NCBI GenBank assembly: GCA_021815655.1
Contig: JAKAGJ010000118.1
Coordinates: 1 to 6,601 of the forward strand
DNA length: 6,601 nucleotides
Source: Deltaproteobacteria bacterium
Lineage (GTDB): Bacteria; Desulfobacterota; Desulfarculia; Desulfarculales; Desulfarculaceae
Direction: 5' to 3'
Both the position numbers and the translations under genes were made by a program. Below are positions 1 through 4,877 of the stretch, in pieces. Below the pieces are notes generated by a model. It was given only the letters and a program-made list of their open reading frames with translations. It did no database searches and was not told the DNA's origin. How positions within the stretch are numbered: position 1 is the first letter of the stretch; each line of letters starts with the position of its first letter.

Positions 1-102
1 CCGGCAGGTGCGCAACCCCAGCCCCACCAGGCGGCCGGCCAGGTTGGTGGACAGCCAGAACAACAGACGCTGGCCCAGGCTGAAGCGCTGCTGGCCGGAC
101 AC
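1..102 (-). CDS. N-terminal fragment of a membrane-associated protein, possibly DUF374 lysophospholipid acyltransferase-like (partial)
   Basis: An open frame begins with GTG at 102-100 and runs without a stop off the left edge, giving 34 residues that start MSGQQRFSLGQRLLFWLSTN. The GTG shares its first base with the last base of the TAG stop of the upstream LUD gene (TAGTG), so translation is probably coupled; no good Shine-Dalgarno of its own is visible. The fragment has a short polar start, then a hydrophobic stretch (LLFWLSTNLAGRLVGLGL) followed by basic residues. This layout resembles the N-terminus of DUF374/LPLAT-like proteins, which begin with a membrane-dipping helix before the acyltransferase domain. 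That assignment rests only on resemblance of a short segment; the HX4D acyltransferase motif would lie outside the window. The existence of the gene is much better supported than its function. Confidence 0.55.
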   Translation of the reverse strand, partial: MSGQQRFSLGQRLLFWLSTNLAGRLVGLGLRTCR

Positions 103-743
103 TAGTAGCCCAGCTCGGTGCCCACCAGGATCACCGTCAGGCGCTCGGGCCGGGCCTGCTTGTGGATCACCACCGTGGCGTTGCAGATGCGCTCCGGGCT
201 GGAGCAGTCCTCGCAATGGCCGCTGACCGCGCAGGGAGTTTTGCGCCCGATGCGACGGGCATTGGTGGGGGCCACGAAATGGCGGATGCGCTCCTGGGCG
301 TAGGCCAGGTTGGGCACGATCTTGTTGCAGCCGGCGATGAGGATAACCTTGTCAGGTCCGAAGAGGATTGGCGCCACGCGGTTGCAGGTGGCGTCCACGA
401 AGACCAGTTCGCCCTCCTCGGTGACGGCGTTGACCCCGGAGACGAAGACATCGGCGCCGAGCCCCTGCTTGAGCCGGGCCATGGTTTCGGCCGGGCTGAT
501 GCCGGGTTCGTAGCGGTCGATGAGCCGCAAGGGCCCCTGGCGCAGGGCCTCCACCACCCCCGTCTCCACCATGGTCATGGAGCCGCCCATGGCCACGCTG
601 GCGCCCTGGGGGATCAGCGAAAGCACCGTGGGCGCCACCTGGGCCGCGTCGGCCAGGTAAATGCCCTGCATGCGGTTCTTCTTCAGCACCTCGATGACGC
701 TTTCGGCCCGCTTCTCATAGAACCACTGAACGTTCTGGTCCAT
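102..743 (-). CDS. LUD-domain protein (LutC/YkgG-like lactate utilization family) with C-terminal cysteine cluster
   Basis: The 213-residue protein starts at ATG 743-741 (MDQNVQWFYEKRAESVIEVL), preceded by GGGAG at 755-751 with 7-nt spacing. The same frame stays open to 887, but that extension has no such site. Family hallmarks are the glycine-rich AMGGSMTMVETGVVEAL (residues 51-67), SGVNAVTEEGELVFVDATCNR (102-122) and FGPDKVILIAGCNKIV (128-143). These belong to the LUD fold (Pfam LUD_dom, formerly DUF162) found in LutC/YkgG and at the N-terminus of LutB. The C-terminus carries C171, C177, C180 and C187 (PCAVSGHCEDCSSPERICN), plus C120 and C139; the cluster could bind a metal or Fe-S centre, which is inference. 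No LutA or LutB partner lies in the window, so a role in L-lactate oxidation is unproven. The gene is divergent from the OsmC-like gene and overlaps the next minus-strand gene by one base. Confidence 0.9.
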   Translation of the reverse strand: MDQNVQWFYEKRAESVIEVLKKNRMQGIYLADAAQVAPTVLSLIPQGASVAMGGSMTMVETGVVEALRQGPLRLIDRYEPGISPAETMARLKQGLGADVFVSGVNAVTEEGELVFVDATCNRVAPILFGPDKVILIAGCNKIVPNLAYAQERIRHFVAPTNARRIGRKTPCAVSGHCEDCSSPERICNATVVIHKQARPERLTVILVGTELGY

Positions 744-825
744 GACGCCCCTCCCGCGTTGGCTTATGTCGCATGCCTGGACGGACATATGCTTACCATG
801 GCCGGGTTGTTCAGCCAATAGAGAA

Positions 826-866
826 GCCAGCCCCGGGTTGACAGGGCTGGCCGGCCTTGCTAGCGT
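826..866 (+). promoter_or_regulatory. Putative sigma-70-type promoter with a flanking dyad, upstream of the OsmC-like gene
   Basis: A perfect -35 hexamer TTGACA (838-843) is followed after 17 nt by TAGCGT (861-866), a weak -10 match, which would start transcription near 873 and leave a leader of about 30 nt. The -35 lies inside an 8-bp perfect inverted repeat: GCCAGCCC at 826-833 and GGGCTGGC at 844-851, spacer 10 nt. The dyad could be an operator acting on the osmC-like gene and on the divergent LUD gene. For the LUD direction I see no convincing promoter hexamers. Confidence 0.45.
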
Positions 867-890
867 CCTCGGACAAAAGCCAACCACAAT

Positions 891-894
891 GGAG
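891..894 (+). promoter_or_regulatory. Ribosome binding site deciding the OsmC-like start
   Basis: GGAG at 891-894 is 7 nt from GTG 902-904 but 13 nt from ATG 908-910, so spacing favours the GTG start. The two starts differ by only two residues. Confidence 0.5.
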
Positions 895-901
895 CGGCAG
901 C

Positions 902-1297
902 GTGGACATGGAGATTGTTTTTCCGGGCGGCAAGAAGGTGGACGTGGCCTACGATGGTTTTGTCATTAACAGCGACCAGCCCGTCGAGGGCGGCGGCGAG
1001 GGCAGCGCCCCCAGCCCCATGGCCTTGTTCCTTGCCTCCCTGGGGGCCTGCGCCGGCTATTATGTGCTGACCTTCTGCCAGAACCGGCAGATACCCACCG
1101 AAGGCCTGCGCCTGGTGCAGCGCACCCTGCCCGGCCCCGACGGCAAGGGCCTGGGGCGCATCGAGATCGAGGTCATCCTGCCCCCGGAATTTCCCGAAAA
1201 ATACCTGAAGGCGGTGGCGCGGGCGGCGGACGCCTGCGCGGTGAAGAAGGCCATTCTGAACCCGCCGGAGATGGCGGTCAGCGCCCGCCGGGGTTAG
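902..1297 (+). CDS. OsmC-like family protein
   Basis: The 131-residue protein begins (V)DMEIVFPGGKKVDVAYDGF. It has the OsmC-like order: an N-terminal beta region with a glycine-rich turn (GGGEGSAPSP, residues 30-39), then the long central helix PMALFLASLGACAGYYVLTF with the first redox-type cysteine C50 and a second at C59 (FCQNR). A further cysteine, C112, lies in AADACAVKKAI near the C-terminus. In Ohr/OsmC proteins two cysteines reduce hydroperoxides. Here they lie nine residues apart within one segment, as in the YhfA-like OsmC subgroup, so peroxidase activity should not be assumed. Start: GTG 902 has the better-placed Shine-Dalgarno; ATG 908 (MEIVFPGG) is the alternative. Its TAG stop overlaps the TAA stop of the convergent cbiB gene. 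Confidence 0.88.
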   Translation: MDMEIVFPGGKKVDVAYDGFVINSDQPVEGGGEGSAPSPMALFLASLGACAGYYVLTFCQNRQIPTEGLRLVQRTLPGPDGKGLGRIEIEVILPPEFPEKYLKAVARAADACAVKKAILNPPEMAVSARRG

Positions 1298-2256
1298 ACC
1301 CAGCCCCGGGTCAGCCACACCAGGAGTAAGGCCAGGCCGGCGGCCAGGGCGCAGGTCAACACCAGCAGGCGCTGCATGGCGGCGATGTCGGCCCTCTCGG
1401 GCTGGCGCCCCCGGGGGTTGATCCAGGGCTTGTCCACCAATTGGCCGCCGTAGGTGCTGGGACCGCCCAGGCGCACCCCCAGGGCCCCGGCCGCCGCGGC
1501 CTCGGGCCAGCCGGAGTTGGGGCTCTTGTGCTGGCCGTGGTCGCTCCTGGCCGCGCCCCAGGCCTGGGCCGCCGAGAGGCCCAGCAGGGGGCAAGCCACG
1601 GCCAGGAGCACGGCCGTGAGCCGGGCGGGCAGGTAGCCGCAGACATCGTCCAGGCGGGCGGCGGCGCGCCCCAGGTCCTGGTAGCGCGCATTGCGGTAGC
1701 CAACCATGGAATCCAGGGTGTTCACCGCCTTGTAGGCCACGGCCAGGGGCGCCCCGCCCAGCGCCAGGTAGAACAAGGGGGCCACCACCCCGTCGTTGAG
1801 GTTCTCGGCCATGGTCTCGATCAAGGCCCGGGCCACGCCTTGCTCATCCAGGCTGGCGGTGTCGCGCCCCACGATCAGCGCCAAACGCCGGCGGGCCTCG
1901 GCCAGGTGGCCGGCCGCCAAGGGCTGGGCCACGGCGCGGGCTTCGCGCCAGAGCTGGCCGGCGGCCAGGCATTGGAAGGCCAGCAACGCGGCCAACCCCA
2001 TGCCCAGCATCCGCCACAAGCCTCCGGCCAGGCCCAGGACCAGGGCCGCCGCCAGCCAGGACCCCCCCACCACCGCGATCACCAGCACCACCCCGGCCAG
2101 ACCCAACTCCGCCGGGCTGGCATAGCGCCGCCGCAGCCAATCCTCCAGGCTAGTTATGGCGCCGCCCATGACCCGCACCAGATGGGGCCAGGAGGGCGGG
2201 TCGCCCAAGAGGGCGTCGGCCACCACGGCCAGCAGCAAGGGCAGGGCGGCGTTCAT
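1294..2256 (-). CDS. cbiB: Adenosylcobinamide-phosphate synthase CbiB/CobD
   Basis: The 320-residue integral membrane protein attaches (R)-1-aminopropan-2-ol or its phosphate to adenosylcobyric acid, a late step of cobalamin synthesis. Diagnostic segments are DALLGDPPSWPHLVRVMG (residues 14-31), RDTASLDEQGVARALIETMA (131-150) and ENLNDGVVAPLFYLALGG (151-168), then YKAVNTLDSMVGYRN (175-189), ARLDDVCGYLPARLTA (200-215), SPNSGWPEAAAAGALGVRLG (245-264) and YGGQLVDKPW (269-278). The full family set is present in order, so the gene looks intact. Hydrophobic segments lie near 52-80, 86-100, 155-175, 213-229 and 297-316. ATG 2256-2254 is chosen because the family begins just before the LLxDxLLGDP motif; the same frame could start six codons earlier at TTG 2274. 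No strong Shine-Dalgarno is visible, which fits coupling to the phosphoesterase gene ending 22 nt upstream. No other cobalamin genes are in the window. Confidence 0.97.
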   Translation of the reverse strand: MNAALPLLLAVVADALLGDPPSWPHLVRVMGGAITSLEDWLRRRYASPAELGLAGVVLVIAVVGGSWLAAALVLGLAGGLWRMLGMGLAALLAFQCLAAGQLWREARAVAQPLAAGHLAEARRRLALIVGRDTASLDEQGVARALIETMAENLNDGVVAPLFYLALGGAPLAVAYKAVNTLDSMVGYRNARYQDLGRAAARLDDVCGYLPARLTAVLLAVACPLLGLSAAQAWGAARSDHGQHKSPNSGWPEAAAAGALGVRLGGPSTYGGQLVDKPWINPRGRQPERADIAAMQRLLVLTCALAAGLALLLVWLTRGWV

Positions 2257-2278
2257 GGACGGGCTCGTTAACAAGGGG

Positions 2279-3523
2279 CTACTTGAACAACTCCAGCTTC
2301 TGGAAGGGGTGCACCGGGTCGCCGGGACGGAAGCGGTGCAGCATCAGCCTTAAGGAGTTACCCTCCACCTGGGCCACCAGGTAGTTGTATTCCTCCTGGC
2401 GGGGGCCGCCGCGCCAATACAGTTCCTGGGGGTAGCCGGCGGGCGGGGTCTGACCCTCAAGCACCTGGGGCGCGCCGCCGGCGCCCAGGAGCAGGTAGCG
2501 AATGCCATCCACCTGATACAGCTCGGTGGTGTGCACGTGGCCGTTGAAGACCGTGATGGGAATTTTTGCGGCGAAAGGCTTCAGGTAGGGGTGGGGGTTG
2601 TGTCCCTGGGGCAGGGGGCCGTGCCCCGAGATGCAGAAGCTGGGCTTGTGATAGACCACGAAGACCTGACGCATCTTCTGGTCCACGGCGTCTTGCAGCC
2701 AGCCGGTGAGCGCCTGCATCTGCTGCGCGAAATTGGGGCTGTCGCTGTACCAGCCCTCTTGGTTGCCCTTGTAGCCGCCGCTGTCCAAGAAGATGAACCG
2801 GCAGCCGGCGGCATCCAGGGCGTAGATGTGCCTCTGCCGGCTCAGCCCCAGGGATTGCAGATAGGGCAGGGTGCTCAGGAGGCCGTGAATTTCCTCGTCG
2901 CCCCAGGTCTCGTGATTGCCCAGGGTAGGAAAGAACAGGCCCGGCCGTCCGGGGCGGGGCTGGGGCAGGAAGGCCAGGAAGTGGTCATAGAAATCCTGCC
3001 ACCCTGGGCTTTCGTCCAGGCCTTTGCCCTGATAGCCCCACAACTCGATGTCTCCGGTGTGCAGGGCCAACTGGGCGCCTTGGGCGGGGTCGCTGGCTCC
3101 CCTTTGCAGTTCGGCGATGACTCGGCGGTAGACCCAGGCCCGTCCCTCGCGGCGCATGATGACCTGGTCGCCGCGGGTGGCCAGCCAGGGCCAGCCGTGG
3201 CGGTAGAACAACGTGGCGCCGGGCTGGCCATGCTGGCCCGCCAGGGTTACGCTCTCCAACTCCCCGCCCGGCTCCGCGAATTTCAACTGGCCTGTCTGCT
3301 GAAAGCGGTGTTGCAAGACTTTTTGCATGGCCTCGGTCTGGGCTGCGCCACCAGGCAGAAAGGGCTCGCCGCGGGTGTCTCCGAAGACCACAAAGGAGAA
3401 CGCATCTCCTGCCGGCTGGCCGGCGGCCTGGGCCACGCCAGTCAGGCAAAGGCAAAGGGCCAGGGCACACCACAGCAGCCAAGGCCAACGCCGGGCCGGG
3501 TGCCTGTAAGCGGGCATTGTCAT
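2279..3523 (-). CDS. Secreted calcineurin-like metallophosphoesterase
   Basis: The 414-residue precursor starts at ATG 3523-3521 with AGGAG at 3535-3531, spacing 7 nt. The N-terminus is a signal peptide: basic MTMPAYRHPARRW, hydrophobic core LLWCALALCLCLTG, probable signal peptidase I cleavage after VAQA (around residue 33-34), so export is expected. Metallophosphoesterase motifs follow in order: FGDTRG (47-52), HTGDIELWG (155-163), LGNHETWGD (201-209), YHKPSF (291-296, H292) and NGHVHTTE (327-334). These are the metal-binding blocks of the calcineurin fold, although the usual D-x-H of the first block reads D-T-R, as in the GDTRG/GDNRG group. About 100 residues separate the first two blocks, far more than in minimal members, and include a lysine/glycine-rich stretch and FYRHGWPWLATRGDQ. 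The substrate cannot be told from sequence. The gene is probably the first of a two-gene unit with cbiB. Confidence 0.9.
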   Translation of the reverse strand: MTMPAYRHPARRWPWLLWCALALCLCLTGVAQAAGQPAGDAFSFVVFGDTRGEPFLPGGAAQTEAMQKVLQHRFQQTGQLKFAEPGGELESVTLAGQHGQPGATLFYRHGWPWLATRGDQVIMRREGRAWVYRRVIAELQRGASDPAQGAQLALHTGDIELWGYQGKGLDESPGWQDFYDHFLAFLPQPRPGRPGLFFPTLGNHETWGDEEIHGLLSTLPYLQSLGLSRQRHIYALDAAGCRFIFLDSGGYKGNQEGWYSDSPNFAQQMQALTGWLQDAVDQKMRQVFVVYHKPSFCISGHGPLPQGHNPHPYLKPFAAKIPITVFNGHVHTTELYQVDGIRYLLLGAGGAPQVLEGQTPPAGYPQELYWRGGPRQEEYNYLVAQVEGNSLRLMLHRFRPGDPVHPFQKLELFK

Positions 3524-3550
3524 GACGCTACTCCTGGGCACAGGTTTTGT

Positions 3551-3566
3551 TCTGCTTAATATAGCA
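3551..3566 (-). promoter_or_regulatory. Putative extended -10 promoter for the phosphoesterase-cbiB unit
   Basis: On the minus strand TGCTATATT (3566-3558) is an extended -10 element, TG-N-TATATT, with a predicted start near 3551 and a leader of about 28 nt to the ATG at 3523. No good -35 is present at the expected distance, which is tolerated by extended -10 promoters. Confidence 0.4.
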
Positions 3567-3701
3567 CGGACCACCAAGGCTTCACAGACAGTCCTGGATG
3601 AATGCCTGGGGTAACGCATTGCTCCCACTGGGCAATTGTCAAGTTATTCCCAGGTCGGCCCTGGGCAACGGCAAAATTGGCAACCGATAAAAATTATTTG
3701 C

Positions 3702-3728
3702 CCGCCGGCCCTGACGACTGGCCGGCGG
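3702..3728. repeat. Perfect 9-bp GC-rich inverted repeat (stem-loop)
   Basis: CCGCCGGCC (3702-3710) and GGCCGGCGG (3720-3728) are perfect reverse complements around a 9-nt loop. Read on the minus strand, a T-rich stretch (AATTTTTATC) follows about 8 nt after the stem, not directly. No minus-strand gene lies immediately upstream, so a terminator role would require an unannotated transcript. Confidence 0.55.
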
Positions 3729-3858
3729 CTATTGCCCATCATGTTTATATATTAATTATCCAGGCATGTCGGAAGGCGTGAACGCGTGATGGGCGCTTTA
3801 TGATAAAAAATCTCCGGAAGTCTGGCAGCAATGACCAAGGGCTTTGCGCGCGCACCAC

Positions 3859-3883
3859 CCAGACCTATGAACCGATAGTCTGG
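3859..3883. repeat. Bulged stem-loop upstream of the small-protein promoter
   Basis: CCAGAC-C-TAT (3859-3868) pairs with ATA-GTCTGG (3875-3883): nine base pairs with one bulged C and a GAACCG hexaloop. It is not followed by a T-tract on either strand. It could be part of a small RNA or a protein-binding dyad; neither is shown. Confidence 0.4.
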
Positions 3884-3931
3884 ATGATATTTACAATAAG
3901 AAAAATTTACTCGCGGTTATAAATTAGGTAG

Positions 3932-3982
3932 ACCATGCTTGACACCATGGTATAAAGACCGGTATATAATTTTATTATACCG
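3932..3982 (+). promoter_or_regulatory. Promoter of the small basic protein gene with overlapping operator-like dyads
   Basis: TTGACA (3939-3944) is followed by TATATA (3963-3968, spacer 18) or by a perfect TATAAT (3965-3970, spacer 20). Three symmetrical elements sit on it. ACCATG (3932-3937) and CATGGT (3946-3951) bracket the -35. CGGTATA (3960-3966) and TATACCG (3976-3982) bracket the -10. TATAAT-TTT-ATTATA (3965-3979) is a perfect dyad on the -10 itself. GGTATA also occurs directly repeated at 3949 and 3961. This density suggests tight repression, possibly by the gene's own product; that last point is inference. Confidence 0.6.
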
Positions 3983-4009
3983 TTTAAATGCCCCTGTAAA
4001 ATGCAAACG

Positions 4010-4016
4010 AAGGAGA
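4010..4016 (+). promoter_or_regulatory. Strong ribosome binding site fixing the start of the small protein
   Basis: AAGGAGA lies 6 nt before ATG 4023. It decides against an upstream in-frame start at 3939, which would fall inside the promoter and add a stretch unlike the rest of the protein. Confidence 0.8.
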
Positions 4017-4022
4017 AGTTAC

Positions 4023-4391
4023 ATGGCAAGGTCCTCTCGCTGGTCCAAGGAAGATAGGTCCAAGCTGCTGAAAATGGTGCGCGACGGCATCCCCGAGCAG
4101 CAGGTGCGCGACCATTTTTCCACCACCGACGCCAAAGGCAAAAGCCGTGGCATGTCCGCCGTGGAATTCGCTCAACAGTTCAAGCAAGCCATGGTGGAAA
4201 CCGGCGAGATCAAGCAGGCCAGCCGCCAAAAAACACCTGAGAAGAAGACCACTTATCAAGTCACGGCCACCGGACGCCTGACCATTTCCGACTTCAGCGA
4301 ACTCACCGGCGCCAAGGAAGGCGAAACCTACGTCCTGGAAAGCCCCCGGGGCCGTTCCAAGGCCTGGCGTCTGGTTTCCGTAGCCTCCTAG
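4023..4391 (+). CDS. Small basic protein of unknown function: HTH/SANT-like N-terminus and AbrB-like C-terminal segment
   Basis: The 122-residue protein is not one I can name. Residues 7-32 (WSKEDRSKLLKMVRDGIPEQ then QVRDHF) have the Trp-start, acidic-basic helix pattern of Myb/SANT-like or generic helix-turn-helix segments. Residues 45-65 (SAVEFAQQFKQAMVETGEIK) form a likely third helix. A Lys/Gln/Ser linker (66-76) leads to residues 79-105: VTATGRLTISDF, ELTGAKEGETYVLE. These line up by eye with the AbrB/SpoVT swapped-hairpin pattern (VTxKGRxTIP...LGLKEGDxVxFE). The tail PRGRSKAWRLVSV is basic. There is no signal peptide, membrane segment or cysteine. The strong Shine-Dalgarno and dyad-rich promoter suggest an abundant or autoregulated DNA-binding, perhaps nucleoid-associated, protein. 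The family resemblance is weak and both domain calls are inference; the coding call is firm. Confidence 0.85.
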   Translation: MARSSRWSKEDRSKLLKMVRDGIPEQQVRDHFSTTDAKGKSRGMSAVEFAQQFKQAMVETGEIKQASRQKTPEKKTTYQVTATGRLTISDFSELTGAKEGETYVLESPRGRSKAWRLVSVAS

Positions 4392-4743
4392 ATTGGCCGC
4401 CGCCTATTGGTGCCCTGTTTAGGTTCTTTGGGCACGGTCAAATAGCGCGGAGACGGCCATCATCCACTCCGGCTAGGACCTTGGCCAAGGCCGATCCCCA
4501 CGGCTGGGATCGGCCTTGGCCGTTAAGGCCCAGCGCTTAGCTATTACCAATTCCCCGCCGGCCCTTCCAAGGTAATCAGGCCCCTTGTCTGGAGGCCGCG
4601 CCACCTTGGCCGATCCCCCTATGGGCCCGGATTGGGCTGGCCAAAGGGCGCGGGCGTCCGGCGTCGCCGGGGCCTGGCCAGTCTGCCTGGACACGGATTA
4701 TTTCCCTGGGCGCCGTATGGGTACGGTCAAGGCCGGGAAGTGA
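4392..4743. other. Intergenic region rich in GGCC/CCTTGG repeats, no gene seen
   Basis: A GTGCCC/GGGCAC stem (4410-4415 and 4430-4435, 14-nt loop) 18 nt after the small-protein stop could weakly end its transcript but has no T-run. The 16-bp stem at 4483-4521 follows. The 11-mer GGCCGATCCCC recurs at 4489-4499 and 4608-4618, the second copy in a weaker TTGGCC/GGCCAA dyad (4606-4611 and 4639-4644). ATTACC/GGTAAT (4543-4548 and 4571-4576) and CCGTA/TACGG (4713-4717 and 4722-4726) are minor stems. Short open frames here have no ribosome binding site and no protein-like composition. Confidence 0.5.
4483..4521. repeat. Perfect 16-bp inverted repeat with 7-nt loop
   Basis: GGCCAAGGCCGATCCC (4483-4498) and GGGATCGGCCTTGGCC (4506-4521) are exact reverse complements around CACGGCT. 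As RNA this would be a very stable hairpin on either strand. Neither side has a T-tract (GTTAAGG follows on plus, AAGGTCC on minus), so it is not a textbook intrinsic terminator. It lies about 90 nt past the small-protein stop and could act as an RNA 3' barrier, a U-less terminator or a protein-binding site. Confidence 0.75.
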
Positions 4744-4749
4744 TATCAT
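4741..4749 (+). promoter_or_regulatory. Putative extended -10 promoter for pgpA
   Basis: TGATATCAT reads as TG-N-TATCAT, five of six matches to TATAAT plus the extended -10 TG. The predicted start is near 4756. There is no good -35 at 17 nt (GTACGG). If used, the transcript would carry a leader of about 120 nt with the stems described for 4752-4839. Confidence 0.4.
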
Positions 4750-4751
4750 GG

Positions 4752-4839
4752 CTCTTTACAGGGGGGCAGGTCCGGGTATTCCCGGTGAACGCCTCGACCG
4801 GAGGGCGGTTATCCATCGTGACCCGCCCATTGTCTAAAG
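4752..4839 (+). ncRNA. Possible structured 5' leader of pgpA with mutually exclusive stems
   Basis: CTTTACA (4752-4758) can pair with TGT-(CT)-AAAG (4831-4839) and close the region. Inside are CCGGG-TATT-CCCGG (4772-4785), CGCCTC (4790-4795) pairing with GAGG-G-CG (4801-4807), and GGGCGG (4803-4808) pairing with CCGCCC (4823-4828). The last two share 4803-4807, so only one can form at a time. No known riboswitch consensus is recognised. In GC-rich DNA such pairings arise often by chance, so this is tentative. Confidence 0.3.
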
Positions 4840-4877
4840 GCGGCAAATAGGACCATGACGGAAAGTAGTTGGCCAGC

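Larger units (their letters stand above)
3524..3938. other. Intergenic region, AT-richer than its surroundings, with several stem-loops and no recognisable gene
   Basis: No open frame here has a credible start and coding character. Visible structure is as follows: a direct repeat CTGGGCAA (3628-3635 and 3661-3668); a short stem CCCAGG/CCTGGG (3649-3654 and 3660-3665); a strong stem at 3702-3728; an 8-bp inverted repeat GCCCATCA/TGATGGGC (3734-3741 and 3787-3794) bracketing an AT-rich stretch; a TATGAT -10-like box (3799-3804) without a -35; and a bulged stem at 3859-3883. The stretch 3884-3930 is AT-rich and could act as an UP element for the promoter that follows. Confidence 0.5.

Noticed and set aside
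162..821. Long plus-strand open frame opposite the LUD gene
   Set aside because: It is Gly/His/Ala-rich with no family resemblance and lies antisense to a gene with clear family motifs; such shadows are expected in GC-rich DNA.
860..1594. Minus-strand open frame of 244 codons across the OsmC-like gene and the end of cbiB
   Set aside because: The translation is Pro/Gly/Arg/Ala-rich low complexity, and it overlaps two recognised genes.
1441..2271. Plus-strand open frame of 276 codons opposite cbiB
   Set aside because: It is Gly/Gln/His-rich, without motifs, and is the antisense shadow of a textbook CbiB sequence.
2257..2274. TTG start for cbiB six codons upstream
   Set aside because: No Shine-Dalgarno, and family members begin close to the LLxDxLLGDP motif, which fits ATG 2256.
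2531..3559. Plus-strand open frame of 342 codons opposite the phosphoesterase
   Set aside because: The minus strand has a signal peptide and all metallophosphoesterase blocks; the plus-strand frame has none and no ribosome binding site.
3524..3720. Cobalamin riboswitch upstream of the phosphoesterase-cbiB unit
   Set aside because: No B12 box (GCCACTG-like) in the right orientation, and the proposed leader is only about 28 nt.
3964..3979. PerR/Fur box on the small-protein promoter
   Set aside because: The TATAAT-TTT-ATTATA dyad has a 3-nt centre and not the 7-1-7 arrangement of known PerR/Fur sites; kept only as a generic dyad.
4392..4480. tRNA or other standard RNA gene after the small protein
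   Set aside because: No acceptor stem, T-loop or CCA arrangement can be assembled; GGTTC at 4422 lacks partners.
4766..4790. Resemblance to SRP RNA (CAGGTCCGG followed by GGTGAAC)
   Set aside because: The invariant AAGGAAGCAG part of the SRP loop is missing, and no full helix 8 can be drawn.
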